Assembly: GCA_030035585.1 (NCBI GenBank)
Contig: CM057464.1
Location: forward strand, 81,328,919-81,392,918
DNA: 64,000 nt
Direction: 5' to 3'
DNA from: Dugong dugon
Lineage: Eukaryota > Chordata > Mammalia > Sirenia > Dugongidae
Each line of letters begins with the position of its first letter. The first letter of the stretch is position 1. Positions 33,840-46,647 of this stretch are shown piece after piece. A program made the position numbers and the translations under genes. The notes under the pieces are model-generated. The model was given only the letters and a program-made list of their open reading frames with translations, ran no database searches and was not told where the DNA came from.

Positions 33840-35245
33840 GGCCAAGATGGCAGAGTTGTCAGATGCGTCAGTGTTCCCTAGTACTACAAAGACCCAAAAA
33901 AACAAGTGAATAGATTACATATGACAATCTAGGAGCCCTGAACATCAAAGGAAAAGTTGAGGAGCTGGACTGAGTAGCAGGGGGAGGGAGAGATGGTCTG
34001 GAAGCAGCGAGGAGCTGTCAGACCTGACCTGGCGAGAGCTTGAGCCCTTCAGGCATGATCAGCTCAGGGTGAGCAGTGAGGCAGGCAAACACTGGCTCTC
34101 AGGAGGTATTTTCCACACCAGGAGAGACCCAGTGGCAGAGAGTCTACTCAGCCATCCAGAACCAGTGGGAAGCAGCCCTTGATCGGTAAGAGGTAAGTAC
34201 TTGTGTCCGACCTACCGAGCAGATTAAAAACACCCCCTTTTGGGAAAAACCTCTCTTCCATTTACCTCCTTGCTCCCTGCTTTGCACTGGGCCCTGACTG
34301 GCTTCAGCAATTGCCAAGTCCTCTGGGCCAGAAATAGGACCCATCATGTGTCCTGAGCCATTCTCCTGGCCTTGGAGAGTGAACAAATTAACAAACGGGA
34401 AAAAATAATCTGCCAGCTCCCCTAGGCCAGAAACTCAGGGTAGGCACAGCTCCTTTGCCTGGGCAGAGGCATAAGAGAACTGCAGACTTTGAGTGTCTCT
34501 CCACATGCATAGACCTGTGTGGGCCCATTTCAACAGAATAGGCCCTCATTACCACAGCACAACAGGGTATATACCTGAAGTCCAACTTCAACTGTTTCAG
34601 CTGTGAAGTGGCAGATTCATGACATTTGACACTGCTCTGTCCATTAAGCAGGGTCTTCACTTACCTACATCAGGTGACTGAGAACTGGTGGCTCCACTCA
34701 TGCCACCTAGCCACCTGTGATAGGGGCCCAAGAATAAGAGATGCCCCCCAGTCCTTACAGCCAACAGCACTGGGTGCTCATACGCCAGCTTCAAAACCCA
34801 CACACCTACACGGTCTAGGGAACAGGGACACGCTTTCCTCCTGGAAACTCGGGGGCAGCCATCAACCCCCCTGACTTGCTCAGAGTGTGTTCTCCTGCCA
34901 TAGCCAGATGCCTGTGCCTACACCAATCACCCATTCTTGTCTAGGTCTGTAGGTGAGAGCCTGCACTGCACACTTGGTGACTGTCTACCGGGGCACCTGA
35001 GTTGAATCCATACAGGAGGAGTGGGAGGACTCCTGAGCTCACATACCTAGTAACAGATCTAACCACCTGGTGACAGGATATTAGAGCTTCAAAGGTGCCA
35101 ATAATCAAACTAGTTCACACGAGCAGCCTATTTGGGCATATCAAAACAAAATAAGATGCTAAGACACAGTAAGCAAACATATAATAAATAATTATAATAA
35201 CTTATCGATGGCTCAAGATCAAATCACATAAAGAGGCAATCCATG
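33840..35245 (+). promoter_or_regulatory. L1 5' UTR (decayed internal promoter)
   Basis: GC-richer leader preceding ORF1, homologous to 30201-31633 on the other strand. It holds the L1 promoter in intact elements. ORFs on both strands (34144-34874) are by-products. Confidence 0.7.
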
Positions 35246-35975
35246 ATGGCTTCCGCAAGCTCTCAAAATAAAGAATCTAGAAATTTTCCAGAGGAAAAAA
35301 ATTTCTTGGAATTACCACAGGCAGAATACAAAACGCTAGTATACAGAACTCTTCAAGATATCAAGAAGGAAATTAAAATGCAGAACAAGCAATAGAGGAA
35401 ATTAAAAAGATTAGAGAAGAACATAATGACAAATTTAACAGGCTGAAAGAATCCATAGTTAGACAACAATGGGAAATTCAGAAGAATAACAATAAAATTT
35501 CAGAATTAGACAACTCAATAGAAAGTCATAGGAGCAGGATTGAGGCAACTGAAGTCAGAATTAGTGATTAAAGATAAAGCACTTGGCATCAACTTATTTG
35601 AGGAAAAATTAGATAAAAGGATTTAAAAAAATGAAGAAACTGTAAGAATTATGTGGGAATCTATCAAGAGGAATAACCTACGAGTGATTGGAGTACCAGA
35701 ATGGGAGAGGGAGGGCAACAGAAAATACAGAGAGAATTGTTGAAGAAGTCATTTACAAAGGAAAGTCAATAAATCTATGCTTGAACTACTCAGCAGAAAC
35801 AATGCAGGCAAGAAGGCAATGGGATGACATATATAAAGCCTTGAAGGAAAAAAACTGCCAGCCAACAATTATATATCCAGCAAAACTGTCTCTCAAATAT
35901 GATGGCAAATTTAGGGCATTTTCAGATAAACAGAAGTTGAGGGAATTTGCAAAAACCAAACCAAAATTACAGTAA
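35246..35975 (+). pseudogene. L1 ORF1 relic
   Basis: The ATG at 35246 gives 'MASASSQNKESRNFPEEKNF', the normal ORF1 start. Frame changes occur soon after, and a segment is lost between about 35590 and 35700. The last 95 codons (35688-35975) keep the C-terminal domain: 'INLCLNYSAETMQARRQWDD', 'KNCQPTIIYPAKLSLKYDGK', 'DKQKLREFAKTKPKLQ'. The product would be broken. Confidence 0.85.
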
Positions 35976-36455
35976 ATACTAAAGGGAGTCCTTCAGTTAC
36001 AAAATCAATAACATCAGATAACAACCCTAGACTAGAACACAGGATAGAGCAACTAGATATCAACCCAGATAGGGAAGTCACAAAAATAAATCAAAGTTAA
36101 AACACTGAAAATAAGGAAACATATGTCAATATGTAAAAGATGACAACATTAAAATAAAAAGAGGGACTTAAAAAATGTAGACATAGATTTTTCATATAGA
36201 CAGGAAGTCAGGGCAATATAAAGAAATAAAACACTGGTAAAAACTTAGAAAAATAGGGGTGAATATTAAGGTAATCACAAAGGAAATTAATAAACTTACA
36301 AGTCAAAATAAAAAGCTAGAAAAATATAAAGACTCAGCAAATACAAAATCAAAGCAATGAAAAAATGAAAAGAAAATACATACAGAAAAACAACTCAGCA
36401 CAGAAAATTAAGTGGAACAAAGAAATGGTCAACAACACACAAAAAAGACATCAAA

Positions 36456-39400
36456 ATGACAATGCTAAATTCATACCTATCAATAATTATTCTGAATGTA
36501 AATGGACTAAATGCACCAATAAAGAGACAGAGCAGTGGCAGATTGGATAAAAAAAACACGATTTGTCTATATGCTACCTATAAGAGACATCTCTTAGACT
36601 CAAAGACACAAACAAACTAAAACTCAAAGGATGGAAAAAAATATATCAAGTAAATATCAGTCATAAAAGAGCAGGAGTGGCATATTAATCTCTGACAAAA
36701 GAGACTTTAAAGTAAAATCTACCACAAAGAATAAGGAAGGACACTGTATAATGATTGAAGTGTCAATACACCAGGAGGACATAGCTGTAAGAAATATTTA
36801 GGCACCCAGCAACGGCGCTCAAAAATACAAAAAACAAGCTCTAACAGCATTTAAAAGAGAGATAGATAGCCCCACAATAGTAGTAGGAGACTTCAACACA
36901 CCATTTTTGGTGAAGGACAGAACGTCCAGAAAGAAGCGCAACATAGACAAATCAACCAACTTGATTTCTTGAACGTACACTGAACACTCCACCCAACAGC
37001 AGCTGGGTATACTTTCTTTTCCAATACACATGGAACATTCTCCAGAATAGATGACATATTAGTCCACAAAGCAACCTTTAGCAAAATCCAAAACATCAAA
37101 ATACTACAAAGCATCTTTTCTGACTATACAGCCATAAAAGTGGAAATCAACAACAGAAAAACCAAGGAAAAAAAATCAAACACATGGAAACTGAACAACA
37201 CCTTGTTCAAAAACTACTGGATTATAGAAGAAATTAAGGATGGAATAAAGAAATTAATAGAATCAAATGAGAATGAAAACACATCCTACCAGAACATTTG
37301 GGATACAGCAAAAGCAGTGCTCATAGGTCAGTTTATACCAATAAAAGCACACATCCAAAAAGAAGAAAGGGCCAAAATCTAAACATTAACCCTACAACTG
37401 GAACACGTAGAAAATCAGCAGCAAAAAAGGCCCTCAGGTGCCAGAAGAAAAGAAATAATAAGAATTAGAGCAGAATTAAATGAAATAGAGGATAAAAAAA
37501 AAAAAATTGAAACAGTTAACAAGACCAAAAAATGATTCCTTGAAAAGATCAACAAAATCAACAAACCATTGGCCAAACTGACAAAAGAAAAACAGGAGAG
37601 CAAACATATAAGCTGTACAAGAAATGAGATGGGTGATATCACAACAGACCCAATGGAAATTAAAAGAATCATAACAGAATACCATGAAAAACTGTACTCT
37701 AACAAATTTGAAAACCTAGAGGAAAGGTACAAATTTCTAGAATCTCACTATATACCTAAACTAACACAAAGAGAGGTAGAACAACTAAATAAATCCATAA
37801 CAAAAGAAGAGATCGAACAGGTAATTAAAAAAAACTCCCAACAACAAAAAGCCCTGGCCCAGATGGCTTCACTAGAGAGTTCTACCATACTTTTAGAGAA
37901 GAGTTAACACCACTGCTACTAAAGGTATTTCAGAGCATAGAAAATGATGGAATACTCCCAAACTCATTCCATGAAGCCAGCATAACCCTGATACCAAAAC
38001 AAAGTAAAGACACCAAAAAAAAAAAAGAAAGAAAGAAAATTAGAGACCAGTATCCCTCAGGAACATTGACACAAAAATCTTCAACAAAATTCTAGCCAAT
38101 AGAACTCAGCAACATATCAAAAAAAAATAATTTACCATGATCAAGTGGGATTTATATCAGGTATGCAGGGATGGTTCAACATTAGAAAAACAATCAATGT
38201 AATCCATCACATTAATAAAACAATAGACAAGAACCACACGATCTTATCATTTGATGCAGAAAAGGCATTTGAAAAAGTCCTTCACCCATTCGTGATAAAA
38301 ACTCTCAACAGAATAGGAATAGCAGTGAAATTCCTTAGTATAGTTAAGGGCATTTATATAAAGCCGACAGCCAACATCATCCTAAACGGAGAGACTTTGA
38401 GAACATTTCCCTTGAGAACAAGAACCAGACAAGGATGCCCTTTATCACCACTCTTATTCAATATTGTGCTGGAGGTCCTAGCCAGAGCAATTAGGCTAGA
38501 AAAAGAAATAAAGGGCATCCAAATTAGTAGGGAAGAAGTAAATGTATCTGTATTTTGAGACGATATGATCTTATACACAGAAAACCCCAAAGAATCAGCA
38601 AGAAAACTACTGGAACTAATAGAAAATGTCAGCAAAGTTTTAGGATACAGGATAAACATACAAAAATAAATTGGATTCCTCTATACCAACAGAGACAACT
38701 TTGAAGAGGAATTACCAAATTGATACCATTTACAATAGCCCCCAAGAAGATAAAATACTTAGGAATAAATCCAACCAGAGATGTAAAAGACCTATAGAAG
38801 GAAAACCGCAAGGCACTACTGCAAGAAACCAAAAGAGACCTGCATAAGTGGAAAAACATACTTTGCTTATGGATAGGAAGATTCAACATTTTGAAAATGT
38901 TAATTCTACCCAAAGTGATCTGCAGATACAATGGAATCCCAATCCAAATTCCAACAGCATTTTTTAATGAGATGGAGAAAAACTCACCAACTTCATATGG
39001 AAGAGTCCCCAGATAAGTAAAGCATTACTGAAGAAGAAGAATAGAATGGGAGGCCTCACACTACCTGATTTTAGAACCTATGATACTGCCACGGTAGTCA
39101 AAACAGCCTGGTACTGGTGCAAAAATAGATACATAGACCAATGGAATAGAATTGAGAATCCAGACATCAATTTATTCACCTATGAGCAGCTGATATTTGA
39201 CAAAGGCCCAAAGTCCGTTAATTGGGAAAAAGACGGTCTCTTTAACAAATAGTGCTGGCATAACTGGATATCCATCTGCAAAAACCTGAAACAAGACCCA
39301 TACCTCACACCATGCACAAAAACTAACTCAAAATGGATCAAAGACCTAAATATAAAATCAAAATCAATAAATATCGTGGATGAAAAAATAGGGACAATGC

Positions 39401-40275
39401 TAGGAGCCCTAATACATGGCATAAACAGAATATGAACTATAAGTAACAATGCACAAACATCAGAAGAGAGACTAGATAACTGGGAGCTCCTAAAAATCAT
39501 ACCCTTATGCTCATCAAAAGACTTCATCAAAAGAGTGAAAAGACAACCTACAGACTGGGAAGAAATTTTGGCTATGACAAATCCGATCAGCGTGTAATCT
39601 CTAAAATCTACGGATACTGCAAAACCCCAACAAAAAAAAGACAAATAACCCAATTTAAAAATGGGCAAAGAATATGAGCAGGCACTTCACTAAAGAAGAT
39701 ATTCAGGCAGCTAAGAGACAAATGAACAAATGCTTATGATCATTAACCATTAGAGAAATGCAGATCAAAACTACAATGAGATATCACTTCACCCCAACAA
39801 GGCTGGCATTAATCCAAAAAACACAAAATAATAAATGCTAAGGAGGTTGTAGAGAGACTGGAACACTTATGCACTGTTGGTGGGAATGTAAAATGTTACA
39901 CCACTTTGGAAATTGATCTGGCTCTAGAAAAGGAAGTTCCATACGATCCAGCTAACCCTCTCCTTGGAATATATCCTAGCAAAATAAGAGTCATCACACG
40001 AATACGTATATGGACATCCATGTTCATTGCAGCACTGTTCACAATAGCAAAAAATGGAAACAACCTAGGTGCCTATCAATGGCTGAATGGATAAACAAAT
40101 GATGGTATATCCACACAATGAAATACTACACAACAGTAAAGAACAAGAGTGAAGCCATGAAACATCTGATAACATGGAGGAATCTGGAGGGCATTATGCT
40201 GAGTGAATTTAGTCAGTCACAGAAGGACAAATATTGTATAAGACCACTATTATAAGAACTCAAGAAAAGGTTTAA
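36456..40275 (+). pseudogene. L1 ORF2 relic (endonuclease and reverse transcriptase)
   Basis: Starts at the ATG at 36456 ('MTMLNSYLSIIILNVNGLNA', endonuclease N-terminus with the catalytic Asn). Recognisable blocks are 'MEIKRIITEYHEKLYSNKFE' (37.65 kb), '[19 protein letters not shown]' (38.17 kb), '[20 protein letters not shown]' (38.43 kb) and, after a TGA at 38556-38558, '[20 protein letters not shown]'. That TGA replaces the alanine of the FADD catalytic box. A second in-frame TGA is at 37533-37535. The end is placed at 'caagaaaaggtttaa'. Multiple frameshifts rule out function. Confidence 0.9.
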
Positions 40276-41268
40276 AAACAGAAGAAAACATTCTTTGTTG
40301 GTTACAAGGATGGGGAGAAAGGGAGAGGGGTATTCACAAACTATATAGTAGACAAGAATTATCTTAGGTGAAGGCAATGATAGCACACAGTACAGAGGAA
40401 GTCAGCAAAACTGGACTAAACCAAAGCTTAGAAGTTTCCTGAATACAATCAAACACTTTGAGGGACAGAGTAGCAGGGAGCAGGGGTGGGGGTCTGGGGC
40501 CCATGCTTTCAGGGGACATCTAGGTCAACTGGCATAACAAAGCTGATTAAGAAAATGTTCTACATCCTACTTCAGTGAGTGGCGTCTGGGGTCTTAAAAG
40601 CTTGCAAGCGGCCATCTAAGACGCATCATTTGGTCCCAACCACCTGGAGTAAAGGAGAATGAAGAACACCAAAGACACAAGGAAAGTATTAGCCCAAGAA
40701 ACAGAAAGGGTCACATAAAGCAGAGACTTCATCAGCCTGAGACCAGAAGAACTATATGGTGCCCGGCTACCACCAATGATCACCCTGACAGGGAACACAT
40801 CAGAGAGTCTCTGATGGAGCTGGAGAAAGGTGGGGTGCAGGGCTGAAATTCTAGTAAGAAGACCAGACTTAATGGTCTTACTGAGACTGGAGGAACCCAG
40901 GAAAGCATGGCCACCAGATTCTCTATTAGCCCAGAACTAAAACAATTCCCTAGGCCCGCTCTTCAGATTATTGGACTGGACTGTGGGACATAAAATGATA
41001 CTCGTGAAGAGTGTGCCTCTTAGCTCAAGTAGATACATGAGACTAAATGGGAAGCTTCTGTCCGGAGGTGAGATGAGAAGGCAGAGAGGGTTAGGAGCTG
41101 GTTGAATGGCCTTCGGAAATCAGGGATAGAAAGGAGGAGTGTGCTGTCACAGTATAGGGAGAGCAAATTAGGTTCGCATAACAATGTATGTATATACTTT
41201 TGTATAAGAGACTTGAAATGTAAACTTTCACTTAAACTACAACAATAAACAAAAATAAATTAAAAAGA
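40276..41268 (+). mobile_element. L1 3' UTR and A-rich tail
   Basis: Non-coding L1 end with the lineage-typical block 'cactttgagggacagagtag...gtctggggtcttaaaagcttgcaagcggccatctaag'. The same block is seen in reverse at 23.7 kb and in the two nested L1 fragments. Confidence 0.8.
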
Positions 41269-41283
41269 AAAACAAGGACACTA

Positions 41284-41914
41284 AATAAATGCAATGACAC
41301 CTAGAAAACCTATGTGTCTAGTGTAACAATGGCTCGCAAGACAATGAGGACATGGTCCGTGCATAGAATGAGCACGCATCTTAGCTTGCCCGGTACAATA
41401 CTGGTTGTCCTACAACTTTGTTCTAATTGCTTTAGTGATTACTATTCTCAAGAATGTTCTGATTTGGATGCGATGGTCATCCTATCAGTACGGAACCCCG
41501 CAGGGAAAATGAAGAGAGAAGACTATTATCTGAGACCAATACAAGGGCTAATGCTTTTGTTCCAGAGCTAAAACTGATCGTTTTTAAAAGGCATATCTGT
41601 ACAATAAAACATATGCACTTTGCATGTGTTGATATTTAAAAATTTTATATTTAGTAAATATTTATAGAATTTAACCACATTGCCATTTGGCTCTTCACAA
41701 TTTATTTTATTTTTATTTGAGTTGCAAATTTAATCTCTTCAGTTATTATTGAAAGATACCTCTTCAGATGTTTTCAAAAGAGAAATACTCCTAGACAAAC
41801 TGAATAACTCTCTCTCTTTGGTCTTGATTTCTAGGCAGAAAGAGAGATTTCTAGCCCTTGGGTAATCATCAGTACAGGAGAGGCAGTATCAGTCAGGTTA
41901 CTGTAACTGCAGTT
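41284..41914. other. intergenic DNA, no gene seen
   Basis: The 85-codon ORF at 41314-41571 has no recognised domain. Its DNA shows faint similarity to 1130-1290, perhaps an old repeat. Confidence 0.35.
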
Positions 41915-42060
41915 ACAAGTGCAAACTCTGGGGTCAATCTACCTGACTTTGAATTCCAGTTCTAACACCGACTGTTTGACATTCTACAAATAGGTAAAAC
42001 ACATGCAAAAAGATGTTACCTAACAATTAGATAAATCATGGGGGTTGCTGTGCAGTTAAA
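41915..42060 (+). mobile_element. MIR
   Basis: 'gcaaactctggggtcaatctacctgactttgaattccagttctaaca' matches the 5' half and core of a MIR. The rest is decayed. Confidence 0.65.
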
Positions 42061-43108
42061 AAAAAAAACTTTATAAAGTCCTTAGGCATTCATATTTATC
42101 AATACCTTGTTCTGCTGTGTGGTAATACAATAATACAGTAACCTAGTTGGGAATACAAAAGAGAAAATGCATATTTCCTGCCCACAAAGTGTTCATAATC
42201 TCAGGAAGAGACGGATTAGCATGAGAAACATTATAATAAAATATAAAAATTGATATAATGATAGTACAGGAGAAAAAATTATTTAATCTCCCTGGAAAAT
42301 CTGAGAAGGTTTCAGAATGAAAGAGAATTAATGGTGAGACCTGAAGGCTGTGTAGGAGTTGAGGGAAAACAGAGGCAATAATGTCTACAAAAATCTAAGT
42401 TTCACGAGAAAGCTCCATGTCCTTCAGCAGTGCTGGAATTTATACGCAAAGAGGTTGACCAGGTAGGGAGAAATAAGTGTAGATTTTGTTCCTTCTATGG
42501 CTAGCCACCATATGTGAATTTCCAAGAAGGGAGTTATGTGCATATGTGTAAATATTTCACTCTCATGGCAACATTAAATATAGATGGCCATATTAGAAGA
42601 AAGAGGTGACTCATGCTATTTCTCATTTTGTTTGGTAAGGTTATAACATATAATGTTACATGTAACATTAATAATATTTCCTGTGGCTCTCAGAAGGAAT
42701 ATTGCTAGTATGGAATAGAGATGGGATACAACCTGTGCTATTAATTGCAAACAGGATTTTTTTAAAAATCACTTCATATTGCCATTCTCAGTCCTGAGAG
42801 CATAAGAAATTCTAATTCACTTGTTAGATTGTGATATAAAACATACCTCATATCTAGTACAATCATTTAGTCTTTCCCCCTATATCACAGGATAAGAGGG
42901 TTTCAATGGGAAACTAAGAAGGCAGTAGAACTGTTTATTTTTGATCTTTGCCTTCCTACCTTAGCAGTGTTGTGTTTAAAAGTGATTGGTTATTTCTATA
43001 ATGTCTGTTTTACAAAAACATATATATACATGTAATATAACTCTGTCAGGAAATGATATTATTTAATTACAAGGTAGCAATCTAGCCAGTCTATGTCCTA
43101 TGAATGTT

Positions 43109-43111
<3 letters not shown>
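42061..43111. other. intergenic DNA, no gene seen
   Basis: AT-rich, repeat-poor, with no exon-like features. Confidence 0.4.

Positions 43112-43156
<45 letters not shown>
43112..43156. repeat. (AC)n microsatellite
   Basis: Pure AC dinucleotide run of about 22 units. Such runs are commonly length-variable between individuals. Confidence 0.97.
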
Positions 43157-43161
<5 letters not shown>

Positions 43162-45113
43162 TACATGCACATGACTATGAATTTATACAAAATGTACAAA
43201 GTGGAAAGTTAACTGCAGGTTTGGTATTACATTATTAAATTTTGGCTTAAGATATTTATCCTAAACCTGCATCAAATCCTAGATTTCAGCTGGGATTAGT
43301 CTCATAAGAGGTCTATTTTACAATGTATGCTGATTATCCAGAAGGGAATGATCTATCCTGTTTTGGCAGGAGAGTATAAAAACATGGCCCGATAGGCCTC
43401 TTTCCAACTCAGTGATCCTATGAAACAAAGGTTCTTTCTGTCTGCACTAGTGAGTATTGACGTGAAAATTAAAGATTCTGTTGTATTATTCAAAATCACT
43501 GAACTTTGTTCCCTGGCCTACATCCTTCTTCTCATTAAACATCTTCAGGCAAATTCTCAGAGATGGATTAAATTATGCCATGCTACTGGCAAAAAAAGAG
43601 AAATTTATATTATATATGGATATTTTTTATTATTATTACCATATTTGATTGAGAATACAAATTGGCACTAAAGTCCCATTCACTTTCTTCCAAATATTAC
43701 ATAAATATATTATTTGGCTTAGAAAATTCTCAATTAAAATTGGTAATTTTTATCTGGTTTTATAATTTATTTTTCTGGCTGTATATTTATTCATTTTGTA
43801 TTATGTGTTTTAACAAGTCCTGATTTTCTTAGCTGTTTCCACTATAACAAATCCCTTCTGCTGTTTGTGATAAATTCAATAATTTAATGAATTAAAAATT
43901 AATGGAAAGCATGTAATGAGATATCAATATGGAACATTTCTTAAAGTTTTCAAGAATTTAGAAACTATTCAACAGCATGGTATGAGTTATCTCACTGGTA
44001 AGTGGAAAGTGGGACATGAATCTCACACATCATAAAAATAAAAGATTAATTTTAACCATGAAAGAATTCAAAGACTGTTTTAAAGTCTGTATAAATAAAA
44101 TATTAAACTTTGACATTGATTTTAACTTGTATTGCTAACAATAAAAAATGAATTAACAAAACTGTGTCCCAATAAAAAGCAAAAAGAAAAACAAAATTAA
44201 AAATCTTCTAGGATCATTAAAATATACCTTCTATTTATTCTATCTTCTTTTGCTTTCAAAAATTAAGATATAATGGATAATATTTTTCTATACCTTAAAA
44301 ACAAACCAAATTTAATTTGTTAAGCGAGGCTTAACTTACATTAGGGTCACAAAAGCGTGAAAGGATTAGGTAGCTAAAAAATTCAAACAGCAGCTAGGAT
44401 ATATATTTCAGTGAATTCAGCTTATAGAAAAAGATATATCTTTAGCCTCTTTATTTTAAAATTATTATGATTAACAATTGCTAGTAATTAAAATGATATA
44501 GGAAAAAAAATCAATGTTCAGAATATATTTGTCATTATGAATAGCTGCTTCATCATGTACTTTAGACATTTTTTAAACTACATTCCACCGGCTAATGTGA
44601 AATTCATGTTAAGTGCATTTTGAGACCAAGGTGACTTTTACAGTAAGTTTTTATCACAGGCATGTTTTACAAGGTACACATGATCATCACTGCTTGAGTG
44701 ACTGATCAGAGTCTCATCTCATATTTTGTTTACACAAGCTGTTTCTCAATAGATCTGACATTGATCTTCTGTCAATATGATTTTCTAATCTTATGAGACT
44801 CACTGTAAACAAAATAAGTAAATGTTTGCAAGCCCACAGACAAAACACTGCAGCTATGCATCATATTTCTGTTTGACATAAACATTTTTTTCGGTCAAGT
44901 TTAAAATAGAAGAAAACAACAGCAACAATATTTTTTCCATTTATGAATTCTCACCACATGATTGAATTTTAGACCTTTAAAATTTAAAAACAACTAATCT
45001 ATATGGTGAAAGATCCTGGCTTGTGAAGTAATAACGTTAGGCTGTGAAACCAACAACACGCACATATCGAAGACATGAAACTACCGTGTCATTTCATCCA
45101 TCTTAGTCATGAC
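43157..45113. other. intergenic DNA, repeat-poor
   Basis: Nearly 2 kb with no recognised interspersed repeat and no coding exon. ORF 43420-43671 has no domain I recognise. Confidence 0.45.
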
Positions 45114-45321
45114 CTGACAGTATGCCCAAAAAAACCAACCCAAATCCATTACTGTCGAGTCAATTCTGACTCATAGTGACACCGTAGGACAGAGTAGAAT
45201 TGCCCCATAGGGTTTCCAAGGCCGTAAATCTTCAAGGAAGCAGATTGCCACATCTTTCTCCTGCAGAGCAGCTCATGGGTTTGAACTGACAATCTTTCTG
45301 TTAGCAGCTGACAGTATGCCC
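45114..45321 (-). mobile_element. AfroSINE, 5'-truncated, with 14-base TSD
   Basis: Body 45128-45307 between perfect direct repeats CTGACAGTATGCCC (45114-45127, 45308-45321). The SINE stops at 'ttctgttagcag', so the first part of the tRNA-like head, including the A-box, is missing. The perfect TSD shows this truncation happened during insertion. Confidence 0.93.
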
Positions 45322-46182
45322 ACTGCCTAATAAATTGTATCTCCAACCACAATTTATAAGGCAAACGAATACATTTTCAGAACCTACAAATCAAACTTCA
45401 TGTGACATTTCAAAGACACTTTACTTCTACAATTAGTGTAAAAGATACCAAGTAATACACATGACTTACATTATACAAAGATCTGCTTAGAGACTTGTCT
45501 ATCACATGGGCTACTTATACCAACATAATAATGTAATATTTGTGTGTGTGTCGGGGGGGGGGGGCAGGTGTGTATGTCATTTTCTGGGAGAATGACAGCA
45601 GCATTTCAAATAATATATCTAGACAATATCCATTTGTCTGGCAAAGGTGCATTCTTATATGTAAAGAAGAACGGCTGCTTTCCTAAACACTCACTCAAAA
45701 AGAAATGTTTTTCTCCTGTAGGTAGATAGTTTATTTGCATTCAAATGTATATGTCCTTCTACTTATTAAGCATAATCTCTGAATATTAACAGACAGTGTG
45801 CAGATTTAAGGAAGCATTTGTCATCATGCAGTAAATATCTCCAACATCTTGTAATGAAAGAATTTGAAGCTAACTCCAATTATCTAGGTCTTATATAATT
45901 AGTACTCAAGTTAAAAATGAATAAAATCAGATATAAATTCAAGTCCTATGCTATATCAATAACATATGACTTTTTCTATAATTATAAACTGAGAAGAGTT
46001 AGAAACTGATGAAAACTATCCATGATTATTGTTAATATGTCTAAAAGTTAAGAAGGCATCTCATTGAATTCCGTCTAACCAAGAGTGAATCACATGGTGC
46101 TTGCTTTCCTCTCCTTTTCCTCTGAATGCATTCCCACAACTACTGTGGTATGCACTAGTGCTTTTGTGAATTTAACTGCACC
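45322..46182. other. intergenic DNA with G12 run
   Basis: No gene. A TG run followed by 12 consecutive G lies at 45541-45564. Confidence 0.45.
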
Positions 46183-46376
46183 TACTGATTCCTATGGAAA
46201 CCCCAGTGGTGTAGTGGTTAAGAGCTATGGCTGCTAACCAAAAGGTTGGCAGTTTGAATCCACCAGGCGCTCCTTGGAAGCGCTTGGGGCAGTTCTACTC
46301 TGTCCTATAGGATCCCTGTTAGTCACAATCGACTTGATGGCAAGAGGTTTGGTTTTTCCGGTTTACTGATTCCTAT
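46183..46376 (+). mobile_element. AfroSINE (short form) with 13-base TSD
   Basis: Body 46196-46363, flanked by perfect TACTGATTCCTAT (46183-46195, 46364-46376). It goes straight from 'ggcgctccttggaagcgc' to 'ggggcagttctactctgtcc', lacking the 'ggcaatctgcttcc' segment. The same form occurs at 19597 and 48451, so this is a recurring short subtype. Confidence 0.93.
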
Positions 46377-46433
46377 TACTTGGATACTAAAACATTTACT
46401 AAGCTGCAAATGTCTATATATGTTATCCTTTGG

Positions 46434-46647
46434 CTCTCTCGGGACTCCCTGGGTGGTGCAAACAGTTAAGCACTCGGCTACTAAAAATTCACCCAGACGC
46501 ACCTCAGAGGAAAGGCCTGGAAATATACTTCTGAAAGATTGCAGTCATTGACTACCCTATGGGGCGCAGTTCTACTCTGACGTGAATGAGGTCGTCATAA
46601 ATCAGAATTGATTCAATAGCAACTGGTTTGATTTTTTAATGCTCTCA
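46434..46647 (+). mobile_element. AfroSINE (second subtype)
   Basis: 'gactccctgggtggtgcaaacagttaagcactcgg', a small deletion after 'gctactaa', then 'ggcctggaaatatacttctg' and 'cagaattgattcaatagcaactgg'. A short GCTCTC flank match is only suggestive of a TSD. Confidence 0.83.

Larger units (their letters stand above)
33825..41283 (+). mobile_element. full-length L1 LINE, inactive, with 15-base TSD
   Basis: Body 33840-41268 (7429 bases), between perfect direct repeats AAAACAAGGACACTA (33825-33839, 41269-41283). Starts 'gccaagatggcagagttg' and ends in an A-rich tail after 'cttaaactacaacaataaac'. It contains a 5' UTR, a broken ORF1, a broken ORF2 and about 1 kb of 3' UTR. The clean TSD suggests a younger insertion than the minus-strand partner at 23-31.6 kb. 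Confidence 0.94.

Noticed and set aside
39180..39668. 162-codon minus-strand ORF
   Set aside because: Antisense to L1 ORF2; its hydrophobic product is the usual shadow of an A-rich coding strand.
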